DNA of 8,559 nucleotides from Paracoccaceae bacterium (GTDB lineage: Bacteria; Pseudomonadota; Alphaproteobacteria; Rhodobacterales; Rhodobacteraceae): contig SBFT01000041.1 of NCBI GenBank assembly GCA_006227805.1, positions 1 to 8,559 of the forward strand. Reading direction: 5' to 3'. The position numbers and the translations under genes were made by a program. Positions 1-5,813 of this stretch are shown here, piece after piece (position 1 is the stretch's first letter; the number at the start of each line of letters is the position of its first letter). Under the pieces are notes generated by a model. The model was not told the origin of the DNA. It ran no database searches and was given only the letters and a program-made list of their open reading frames with translations.

Positions 1-142
1 GTGCCCGCAGTCAAAACCTCAAGTCAATTCAGTGTGCCGGGGCAAGGGGCCGGTTTGGTCCCAAAAGGGAACTTGGCACTATTGCCTGCAAACGGATCCA
101 AGTAGGAAAATATGAATACGAATCAGTGCGAGCAGGAAAAGG

Positions 143-171
143 CTGCCTTGCAATTCTTGCGTGAAAGGCAG
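143..171 (-). terminator. Possible terminator hairpin of the unknown exported gene
   Basis: CTGCCTT (143-149) pairs with AAGGCAG (165-171), and inside it GCAA (150-153) pairs with TTGC (157-160) around a three-base loop, leaving a four-base bulge (161-164). On the minus strand the hairpin begins 15 bases after the stop codon of the 187-798 gene and is followed by CCTTTTCC, a weak U-tract. Position and order fit an intrinsic terminator, but the bulge and short U-run make it a modest candidate. Confidence 0.35.
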
Positions 172-186
172 GTTCTGAAGTCGGGT

Positions 187-798
187 TTAGAATTTTAGCG
201 ATTTCAATATTTCACGAGCCTTGAATTCAAAATCCGTCTGCTGCATCAGATCTTCCCTATTCAATGCGTTTTCGGAAACTGTAGCCGCGGTGGTCCAGTA
301 CATATTCTCCGGTCCAAAAAAGCCACAAAACACCGTCACCCCGCGAACGTAGAATTTCGTTTTTACCCGACCGCTGACATCGGGAGACAGAACAGACGAA
401 AAGGCCATGCCCTGGCAAAGATCATGCGGGAACATGCTTGGATCTGCTTGCGAAAGCTTCGTGTCAAGATTCCGGACGTTTGGTCTGTCTAGCTGCATGA
501 TTGCCTTGGACGCGATGAGTCTTGCTTCGATTGACCGCAAGGCATTCTGAACGAGGCATGCTTTATCTTTGGGCGAGCAGACTTCTTCCGGTATGTCTTG
601 GACTTCTCGATCAGCATGAAAATTGATGTTGTGTTTGGCGCCATCGAGGGGAAGCGTGTAGCTTTCAATACCGCGGTCAGGATTGTTGCCCGGTTGCGCC
701 TGGAAGTTGCCGGGCAATTCCACAGACAACTCCCCACCAATTGCGGCTGACACAGGCAAAGCCATCACGAACAGGCAGAGGAAAATCACGAATGGCAT
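187..798 (-). CDS. Small exported protein of unknown function (203 aa)
   Basis: I do not recognise this gene. The start is well supported: a perfect AGGAGG (complement of 803-808) sits four bases before the ATG. Residues 1-18 look like a signal peptide, with a hydrophobic core (FVIFLCLFVMALP) ending in VSA-A, so export to the periplasm is likely. The mature part has four cysteines (C74, C81, C128, C158), possibly two disulphides. It is predicted by eye to be beta-rich early (ELSVELPG), with a helix around 78-100, strands around 146-175 and a final helix ending in REILKSLKF. That ending recalls PsbP/Mog1-type folds, but this is only an impression. Base composition is about half G+C by eye and codon choice is unlike the GC-rich neighbours, which suggests later acquisition. 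An Fnr-type palindrome lies upstream and a possible terminator hairpin downstream. Confidence 0.75.
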   Translation of the reverse strand: MPFVIFLCLFVMALPVSAAIGGELSVELPGNFQAQPGNNPDRGIESYTLPLDGAKHNINFHADREVQDIPEEVCSPKDKACLVQNALRSIEARLIASKAIMQLDRPNVRNLDTKLSQADPSMFPHDLCQGMAFSSVLSPDVSGRVKTKFYVRGVTVFCGFFGPENMYWTTAATVSENALNREDLMQQTDFEFKAREILKSLKF

Positions 799-848
799 GG
801 AACCTCCTCTCTTCCCTGCAGGCTTTCACAAGCCCGATTGTCTTGGCT

Positions 849-862
849 TTGACCCATGTCAA
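849..862 (-). promoter_or_regulatory. Fnr/FixK-type palindrome upstream of the exported protein gene
   Basis: TTGAC-CCAT-GTCAA is a perfect inverted repeat and matches the TTGA-N6-TCAA core bound by Crp/Fnr-family regulators such as Fnr, FnrL, FixK and Nnr in alphaproteobacteria. Its centre is 57 bases before the start codon of the 187-798 gene. On the minus strand the left arm also reads TTGACA, so it could equally be a -35 element. No strong -10 is visible downstream. A shorter hairpin, GGCTT-TCAC-AAGCC (821-834), lies between this site and the ribosome binding site. Binding and regulation are inference; the palindrome itself is seen directly. Confidence 0.5.
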
Positions 863-935
863 GGTATGTGCGGAGCAACTCAAGGACTGCCTTTATCGTC
901 CGCTCGACGGTCAATTACGCCGATCGCCCCAGCAC

Positions 936-968
936 AAAAAAAGGGCGCGGCATTTCTCCCGCACCCTT
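936..968 (-). terminator. Intrinsic terminator of the YHS-domain gene
   Basis: Read on the minus strand, a ten-pair stem (AAGGGUGCGG with CCGCGCCCUU, including one G-U pair) closes an eight-base loop and runs straight into seven U residues (plus-strand A run 936-942). It starts 21 bases after the stop codon of the YHS-domain gene. This is a classical Rho-independent terminator. It should insulate the downstream exported-protein gene, which therefore needs its own promoter. Confidence 0.9.
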
Positions 969-989
969 CCTGTTCATGCTCGCCCGGCC

Positions 990-1469
990 TTACAACTGAT
1001 CCGCCGGCGTGCTTTCGATGCTGGTCCAGTTGGTGTCGGCCGTGCTGATCGTGCCCGGCTTGTCGTTCAGGAACAGGTTATGCGCACCGTCGGACGAGTT
1101 CAGATAAAGCTGGCCGTCCACGATCGAGAAGAATTCCGGCTTGGTCGGGATCTTCTTGCCCTTGCTGGTGCCCACCGCGCACCAGCCGCCATAGGCCGGA
1201 GCGTATTTCGCGGGGTCGGCCTTGAAGGCTTCCATGTTGGCGGCCGAGGCGAACTTCCAGACGGCACCGTCGTATTCGACCTTGAATTCGGCGGATCCTT
1301 GCGTCGGCGCGCCTGCGGTGTGGTAGGCGACCGCGTCATAGCCGTTGATCGCGATGCTCTTGCCGGCGTCGGAGATGAAGACCTCGTCGGCGGCCTGAAC
1401 GGCGGTGACGGAGGTCAGGGTCATCAGGGCGGCAGCGGCAAGGCCGGCGCGGAGCTTGGTCAGGTTCAT
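990..1469 (-). CDS. Exported YHS-domain protein
   Basis: A 159-aa protein with a typical signal peptide (residues 1-26: basic start MNLTKLR, alanine/leucine core, cleavage after VQA). The mature part carries one YHS domain, about residues 40-125. Recognisable pieces are INGYDAVAYH, the aromatic WKFAS strand, the Y-APAYGGWCA segment (Y89 to C97) and FFSIVDGQLYLN. The tail (about 134-147) has the DKPGTISTADTNW pattern common in this exported family. C97 is the only cysteine. In related proteins annotated as YHS domain (seleno)proteins this neighbourhood carries the conserved Cys/Sec, so a metal or redox role is plausible but unproven. I chose the ATG at 1469 because GAGGAG lies just upstream and the signal peptide begins there; the longer reading frame upstream has no such support. 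Monocistronic, ending at a strong terminator. Confidence 0.9.
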   Translation of the reverse strand: MNLTKLRAGLAAAALMTLTSVTAVQAADEVFISDAGKSIAINGYDAVAYHTAGAPTQGSAEFKVEYDGAVWKFASAANMEAFKADPAKYAPAYGGWCAVGTSKGKKIPTKPEFFSIVDGQLYLNSSDGAHNLFLNDKPGTISTADTNWTSIESTPADQL

Positions 1470-1544
1470 ATGGGTCTCCTCGTTAATATGGGTTGAGAGT
1501 TGACGGCAGGTCCGGGGCAGTCGCGCAGGGGTCCTGACCCGTCC

Positions 1545-1566
1545 CGCGCAACACTTGCGCGAGTGT
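1545..1566. repeat. Two overlapping palindromes in the YHS/pepT divergent gap
   Basis: CGCGCAA-CAC-TTGCGCG (1545-1561) is a perfect inverted repeat with seven-base arms. It overlaps a second one, ACACT-TGCGCG-AGTGT (1551-1566). A weaker copy of the second type, ACAC-N7-GTGT, lies at 1585-1599, and GGGTC-CT-GACCC at 1529-1540. The symmetry and the position between divergent genes suit binding sites for dimeric regulators, but short palindromes also arise by chance in GC-rich DNA. Confidence 0.35.
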
Positions 1567-1630
1567 CGGATCGCAAGCCAATGAACACTCGTCACGTGTC
1601 CGGCATGGCCGCGTGATCGGCGGACCGGGT

Positions 1631-1650
1631 GGCGGTGTCTTGACACCGCC
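1631..1650. repeat. Perfect 20-base palindrome upstream of pepT
   Basis: GGCGGTGTC-TT-GACACCGCC is a perfect inverted repeat with nine-base arms, ending 43 bases before the pepT start codon. As RNA it would fold as eight pairs closed by a CUUG tetraloop. As DNA it is operator-like, and its centre contains TTGACA (1640-1645), a consensus -35 hexamer, although no good -10 follows at 16-18 bases. There is no U-tract after it, so a terminator is unlikely. Confidence 0.5.
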
Positions 1651-1663
1651 TGACGCCTCAGGC
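1648..1663. repeat. Second inverted repeat overlapping the pepT-upstream palindrome
   Basis: GCCTGA-CGCC-TCAGGC is a perfect six-base inverted repeat with a four-base loop. Its first three bases are the last three of the 1631-1650 palindrome, so the two hairpins could not both form completely in one transcript. It ends 30 bases before the pepT start and 19 bases before the AGGAGA ribosome binding site (1683-1688). Confidence 0.4.
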
Positions 1664-1693
1664 CCCCTGCGCGCGGATCGACAGGAGACGCCC

Positions 1694-2926
1694 ATGACCC
1701 GCTTCACCGCCGAACTGAAGGACCGCCTGGTGCGCTATTGCGCCATCGACAGCCAGTCGGACATGGACAGCCCCGGCGCGCCGTCGACCGCGATCCAGCA
1801 CGACATGCTGGACCTCCTGGTGAGGGAATTGACCGCCATGGGCGCGGCCGACGTCACCAAGACCGCCTATGGTGCGGTCATCGCCACGGTGCCGGGCAAC
1901 GCGCCGGGCCCCGTCGTGGGGTTCCTGGCCCACGTGGACACCGCGCCCCAATTCAACGCCACCGGCGTCAGACCCCGCGTGATCGAGGGCTATAACGGCG
2001 GGGCGATCACCTTTCCCGACAATCCCGACCTGGTGATGACGCCCGAGGCGTTCCCCTACCTCGCGGGCAAGATCGGCGAGGATATTGTCACCGCCTCCGG
2101 GCTGACGCTTCTGGGGGCCGACGACAAGGCGGGCGTCGCCATCATCATGACCGCCGCCCGGCACCTGCTGGAAAACCCCGACATCGCCCGCCCCACGATC
2201 CGCCTGGCCTTCACCCCGGACGAGGAAATCGGGCGCGGCGTGGACAAGCAGCTGCCCGCCGATCTGGGCGTCGACTTCGCCTATACCTTCGATGGCGGCG
2301 ACCTGGGCGAGATCACCTACGAGACCTTCTCGGCCGATTTCGCGACCGTCACCGTCACCGGCGTCTCGATCCATCCGGGCTGGGCCAAGGACAAGCTGGT
2401 GAACGCCATCCACCTGGCCTCGAAGATCGTCGACACCCTGCCGCAGGCCACCATGACGCCCGAGACCACCGCCGATCGCGAGGGGTTCATCCATGCCGTC
2501 GACATGAAGGGCAATGCCGAACAGATGGTCCTGCGCTTCATCCTGCGCGATTTCGAGATGGCGGGCCTGAAGGCCAAGGGCGCGCTGTTGCGGCAGGTCT
2601 GCGAAACGATCGCGGCGACCGAACCGCGCGCCAGGATCACCTGCGAGATCACGCCGCAATACCGCAACATGCGCTATTGGCTGGACAAGGACATGTCGCC
2701 GGTCGACCTCGCCCGTGCCGCGCTGGCCGATCTGGGCATAGCCGAGCTTTCGGTGCCGATCCGGGGCGGCACGGACGGGTCACGCCTGACGGAAATGGGC
2801 GTGCCTTGTCCGAACCTCTTCACCGGGATGCAGAACGTGCACGGGCCGCTGGAATGGGTCTCGGTTCAGGACATGGAAAAGGCCACGGCACTCTGCCTGA
2901 AGATCGCCGAACGGGCGGTGCGCTAG
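1694..2926 (+). CDS. pepT: Peptidase T (aminotripeptidase)
   Basis: Cytoplasmic zinc peptidase of the M20B family that removes the N-terminal residue from tripeptides. The 410-aa length matches the family (about 408). The two-metal site is intact: H80 and D82 (AHVDTAP), D143 (GADDKAG), the catalytic and metal glutamates E177 and E178 (PDEEIGRG), D200 (FDGGDLGE) and H383 (NVHGPLEW). The dimerisation domain is inserted at about residues 210-320. I chose the ATG at 1694 because AGGAGA (1683-1688) is correctly spaced and the family sequence begins there; the reading frame continues further upstream without resemblance. It faces the Nudix gene with only three bases between the two stop codons. The upstream gap holds strong inverted repeats that may control it. 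In enteric bacteria pepT is induced without oxygen through Fnr, but I see no Fnr box directly upstream here. Confidence 0.95.
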   Translation: MTRFTAELKDRLVRYCAIDSQSDMDSPGAPSTAIQHDMLDLLVRELTAMGAADVTKTAYGAVIATVPGNAPGPVVGFLAHVDTAPQFNATGVRPRVIEGYNGGAITFPDNPDLVMTPEAFPYLAGKIGEDIVTASGLTLLGADDKAGVAIIMTAARHLLENPDIARPTIRLAFTPDEEIGRGVDKQLPADLGVDFAYTFDGGDLGEITYETFSADFATVTVTGVSIHPGWAKDKLVNAIHLASKIVDTLPQATMTPETTADREGFIHAVDMKGNAEQMVLRFILRDFEMAGLKAKGALLRQVCETIAATEPRARITCEITPQYRNMRYWLDKDMSPVDLARAALADLGIAELSVPIRGGTDGSRLTEMGVPCPNLFTGMQNVHGPLEWVSVQDMEKATALCLKIAERAVR

Positions 2927-2929
2927 GCT

Positions 2930-3562
2930 CTATTTCCAGGCGAACCGGGGATGTTCGAAATGCGCGGTCCGCGTCGCCAGTCCGCGCAAGGCCACCTCGC
3001 GGAACTGGTAGAGGATCGCCGCCGTGGGCGCATACATGAAATGCCCCAGCGTCGGAAAGAAGGCCGACATGACCGGCTGATCGCCGGGGCGCGCAGGCGT
3101 GAGGCGGGGAATGTCGTCGCTGTCCAGCTCCGTCATCGGCAGGTGGAAGACCTGCGCCACCTCCGCCGGGTCGGGCCTCAGCGCGGCCCCGTCCGACCAC
3201 ATCACCAGGGGCGCGATCCGAAAGCCCGAGCGTGTCGGGAAATCGTCCAGCCGGCCCAGGATGTGCCCGGGTCCCAGGTCCAGGCCCAGTTCCTCGCGCA
3301 ATTCGCGCAGGGCGGCCTGCGCGTCGGTTTCGCCCCTGTCCAGCCGTCCGCCCGGCAGGGCGTATTGCCCGCCATGCCGGTTCAGCCCCGAAGGCCGCAT
3401 CGTCACCAGCACCCCCGCCTGCCCGGTGTCGGGCAGCGGCATCACGACCAGAGCGACGGCGGCGGGCCTCAGGTCGGCCGCTTCGGTGACCTGACGGGGA
3501 AAGGCGGCAAGGCGGCGGGCGATGCTGTCGCGCAAGGCGGGGTCGAAACGATGGGCTGTCAT
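2930..3562 (-). CDS. Nudix hydrolase, NudL/CoA-pyrophosphatase-like
   Basis: A 210-aa hydrolase that should cleave a nucleoside diphosphate linked to another group. The Nudix box is complete at residues 72-94: G72, E78, then R86-E87-L-R-E90-E91-L-G93-L, which provides the Mg-binding glutamates. The lead-in segment (VLVTMRPSGLNRHGGQ followed by ALPGG, residues 51-72) resembles the L-T-R-L-H-GQ-FPGG signature of NudL-type coenzyme A pyrophosphatases. The rest of that signature is only partly kept, so the substrate is uncertain. There is no signal peptide or membrane segment. AGGA lies four bases before the ATG. It converges with pepT and diverges from the SDR gene, with 142 bases between start codons. 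Confidence 0.9.
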   Translation of the reverse strand: MTAHRFDPALRDSIARRLAAFPRQVTEAADLRPAAVALVVMPLPDTGQAGVLVTMRPSGLNRHGGQYALPGGRLDRGETDAQAALRELREELGLDLGPGHILGRLDDFPTRSGFRIAPLVMWSDGAALRPDPAEVAQVFHLPMTELDSDDIPRLTPARPGDQPVMSAFFPTLGHFMYAPTAAILYQFREVALRGLATRTAHFEHPRFAWK

Positions 3563-3704
3563 GGGGTCCTGTGCTGGCGTCCCCGCAGACTAGGGGCTTG
3601 CAAGGGGCCCGCGCAACACCCGGGCTTGCGTCAGGCCGGATGAAAGGGGGCTTTCGCCGGGGCGCATCCCGCCTATGGTGAAGACCGGAAAGGGGGGCGG
3701 CGCC

Positions 3705-4523
3705 ATGGGCAACAGGTTCGACTTCAAGGGCAGGACGGTGGTCGTCATCGGCGGCACCAGCGGCATCAACCGGGGCATCGCGCTGGCCTTCGCGCGGGCG
3801 GGCGCGCAGGTGGCCGTGGCAAGCCGGTCGCAGGACAAGGTGGACGACACCGTGACCGAACTGGCGCGTGCCGGGGCGGCGCAGGCGATGGGGCTGGCCT
3901 TCGATGTGCGCCAGGCGCAGGCGGTGGCGGATGGCCTTGCGGCCTTCCATTCGGAAATGGGCGATTTCGATGTCCTGGTCTCGGGGGCGGCGGGGAATTT
4001 CCCGGCGCTGATGGCCGAGATGTCGGTCAACGCCTTCCGCACCGTGGTCGAGATCGACCTCATGGGCACGGTCCACGTGATGAAGGGGGCCTATCCCTTC
4101 CTGCGTCGTCCCGGGGCCAGCATCATCAGCGTTTCCGCGCCGCAGGCCTTTCTGCCCTACGAGGGCCAGGCCCATGTCTGCGCAGCCAAGGCCGGGGTCG
4201 ACATGATCACGCGGACGCTGGCGCTGGAATGGGCGCCGGAAGGAATCCGCATCAATTCCGTCGTGCCCGGATACATCGCCGATACCGAAGGCGCGCGGCG
4301 GCTGGCACCGACCGAACAGGCGCTGGACATGGTGCAGCGCACCATCCCGCAGGGGCGGCTGGGCGCGGTCGGGGACGTGGCTGGCCTGTGCCTGTTCCTG
4401 GCCAGCGACCTGGCCGGATACGTGAACGGCCAGGTGATTTCCGCCGATGGCGGGCTCTATCAGCGCGGATCAGGGCAACTGGGCCAGATGATCGGGAACG
4501 CCCTGCGCGCCGGCAAGGGCTGA
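3705..4523 (+). CDS. SDR oxidoreductase, 2,4-dienoyl-CoA-reductase-like
   Basis: A 272-aa short-chain dehydrogenase/reductase. The Rossmann start is VVVIGGTSGINRG (residues 12-24), with asparagine where the last glycine of GxxxGxG is expected. ASRS (39-42) suggests NADPH preference. AAGNF (95-99), EIDLMGT (116-122), GQAHVCAAKAGVD with K162 (154-166) and NSVVPG (184-189) follow in order. The AAGNF, ID-GT and GQA-AKA-VD-TR-LA-EW patterns match the peroxisomal 2,4-dienoyl-CoA reductase (DECR2) lineage, which also lacks the usual YxxxK tyrosine; here V158 occupies that place. A role in unsaturated acyl-CoA reduction is therefore possible but not proven. An in-frame ATG at 3675 would add ten residues. 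I prefer 3705 because AGGGGGG precedes it and the 3675 ATG sits in TATGGT (3674-3679), a possible -10. The MFS gene follows after 56 bases. Confidence 0.85.
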   Translation: MGNRFDFKGRTVVVIGGTSGINRGIALAFARAGAQVAVASRSQDKVDDTVTELARAGAAQAMGLAFDVRQAQAVADGLAAFHSEMGDFDVLVSGAAGNFPALMAEMSVNAFRTVVEIDLMGTVHVMKGAYPFLRRPGASIISVSAPQAFLPYEGQAHVCAAKAGVDMITRTLALEWAPEGIRINSVVPGYIADTEGARRLAPTEQALDMVQRTIPQGRLGAVGDVAGLCLFLASDLAGYVNGQVISADGGLYQRGSGQLGQMIGNALRAGKG

Positions 4524-4579
4524 GGCCGGCGTGAAACTGGACCTATACAGAAGCGCGGCCGGAGACTAGCGTCCGGGGC

Positions 4580-5797
4580 ATGAGCCATCCCGTCCATGAC
4601 AGCCGCTATTCCTGGATGCGGCTGCTGATCACGCTGACGATCGGCATGGTCGCCAACGTGGGCACCTGGGCGGTCATCGTGATCATGCCCGCGGTCGAGG
4701 CCGAATTCGGCGCCGGTCGCGCCGCCGTCTCGATGTCCTATACGCTGACGATGATCGGCTTCGCGCTGGGCAACCTGTGGCTGGGCCGCGTGGTGGATCG
4801 CTTCGGCGCGACGCTGGCGTTGAACGGCGCGGCGCTGGTGATTGCGGCGGGCTTCGTGCTGTCGACCTTCGCGCCCTCCATGGCGGTCCTGGCGGCGACG
4901 CATCTTCTGCTGGGCCTGGGGTCGGCGGTGGGCTTCGGGCCGCTGATCGCCGATATCTCGCACTGGTTCCTGAGGCGGCGGGGGATCGCGGTGGCGCTGG
5001 TGGCCAGCGGCAATTACCTCTCGGGCGCGATCTGGCCGACGCTTCTGGCCGGAATGCTGGCCGATGGCGGCTGGCGGCAGGTCTACCTGACGCTGGCCCT
5101 GATCGCGGTCGCGGTGATCGTGCCCTTGTCGCTGACGCTTCGCCGCCGCGTCCCGGACGAGGCGCACGGCGCGTCCGAGGCAGCGGCCAGCCTGCGTGCG
5201 CGCAGCGTGGGTCTCAGCCCGCGGTCGCTGCAATACCTGCTGGGGTTCGCGGGGATCGCCTGCTGCGTGGCGATGTCGATGCCGCAGGTCCATATCGTGG
5301 CCTATTGCGTGGGCCTGGGATACGGGCCCGCCGTGGGGGCCGAGATGCTGTCCCTGATGCTGCTGGGCGGCGTGGTCAGCCGCGTGATCTCGGGCCTCGT
5401 GGCGGACCGGCTGGGCGGCGTCATGACGCTCCTGATCGGGTCGGTCCTGCAATGCATCGCGCTCTTTCTCTACCTGCCCTGGGACGGGATGGCGTCGCTC
5501 TACCTGATCAGCCTGCTGTTCGGGCTGTCGCAGGGCGGGATCGTGCCGTCCTATGCGCTGGTCGTGCGGGAATACATGCCCGCGCGCGAGGCCGGGCGCC
5601 GGGTGGGCTTCGTGGCGATGATGACGATCATCGGGATGGCGCTGGGGGGCTGGATGTCGGGCTGGATCTACGACCAGACCGCCAGCTATCACATGGCCTT
5701 CGTCAACGGCATCGTCTGGAACGGGCTGAACATCGCGATCGTCGTCTGGCTGCTGGTGCGCAGCCGACCGCGCCAGCCGCGCGCGGCCCTGGCCTGA
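4580..5797 (+). CDS. MFS transporter
   Basis: A 405-aa inner-membrane carrier of the major facilitator superfamily, a usual length for twelve-helix members. Hydrophobic segments run from about residue 15 to 395 in two halves, split by a polar loop around 187-215. A motif-A-like sequence, GNLWLGRVVDRFG (64-76), lies between helices 2 and 3, with the second-half counterpart SGLVADRLGG (271-280). The overall pattern (N-terminal TWAVIVIMPAVEAEFG, then SMSYTLTMIG) resembles monocarboxylate or oxalate/formate-type MFS carriers, but the substrate cannot be assigned. The ribosome binding site is weak (CGGGG directly before the ATG). No better start is visible. It follows the SDR gene on the same strand by 56 bases, so they may share a transcript and a pathway. 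It converges with trhO. Confidence 0.9.
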   Translation: MSHPVHDSRYSWMRLLITLTIGMVANVGTWAVIVIMPAVEAEFGAGRAAVSMSYTLTMIGFALGNLWLGRVVDRFGATLALNGAALVIAAGFVLSTFAPSMAVLAATHLLLGLGSAVGFGPLIADISHWFLRRRGIAVALVASGNYLSGAIWPTLLAGMLADGGWRQVYLTLALIAVAVIVPLSLTLRRRVPDEAHGASEAAASLRARSVGLSPRSLQYLLGFAGIACCVAMSMPQVHIVAYCVGLGYGPAVGAEMLSLMLLGGVVSRVISGLVADRLGGVMTLLIGSVLQCIALFLYLPWDGMASLYLISLLFGLSQGGIVPSYALVVREYMPAREAGRRVGFVAMMTIIGMALGGWMSGWIYDQTASYHMAFVNGIVWNGLNIAIVVWLLVRSRPRQPRAALA

Positions 5798-5813
5798 GGC
5801 GCACTCAGTCCAG
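5789..5813. terminator. Hairpin spanning both stop codons of the MFS and trhO genes
   Basis: CTGG-C-CTGAG (5789-5798) pairs with CTCAG-T-CCAG (5804-5813) around the five-base loop GCGCA: nine pairs with one mismatch. The hairpin includes the TGA of the MFS gene (5795-5797) and the TCA complement of the trhO stop (5805-5807), and is nearly symmetric about the seven-base gap. It could mark the 3' ends of both convergent transcripts, but neither side has a U-tract, so it is only a candidate. Confidence 0.35.

Noticed and set aside
34..79. Inverted repeat at the left edge (GTGCC with GGCAC around TCCC-AAAA-GGGA), as a possible insertion-sequence end
   Set aside because: Arms are short with wobble pairs, there is no transposase, partner end or target duplication, and the window begins too close to judge.
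2915..2945. Possible bidirectional terminator between pepT and the Nudix gene
   Set aside because: Only the two stop codons pair (TAG-GCT-CTA); the pairing does not extend outward and there is no U-tract.
3642..3655. GAAAG-GGGG-CTTTC hairpin before the SDR gene
   Set aside because: Five-base arms around a G-run in a purine-rich stretch; there is no U-tract, no upstream gene on this strand to terminate and no known motif.
2820..4175. Long minus-strand open frame of 451 codons over pepT, Nudix and SDR genes
   Set aside because: It runs through three well-identified genes in other frames, is rich in Arg, Pro and Gly as expected of a GC-rich shadow frame, and shows no domain or ribosome binding site.
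4533..4556. Possible promoter of the MFS gene (TATACA at 4544-4549)
   Set aside because: The hexamer matches four of six -10 positions, but no acceptable -35 lies 16-18 bases upstream, so it cannot be told from chance.
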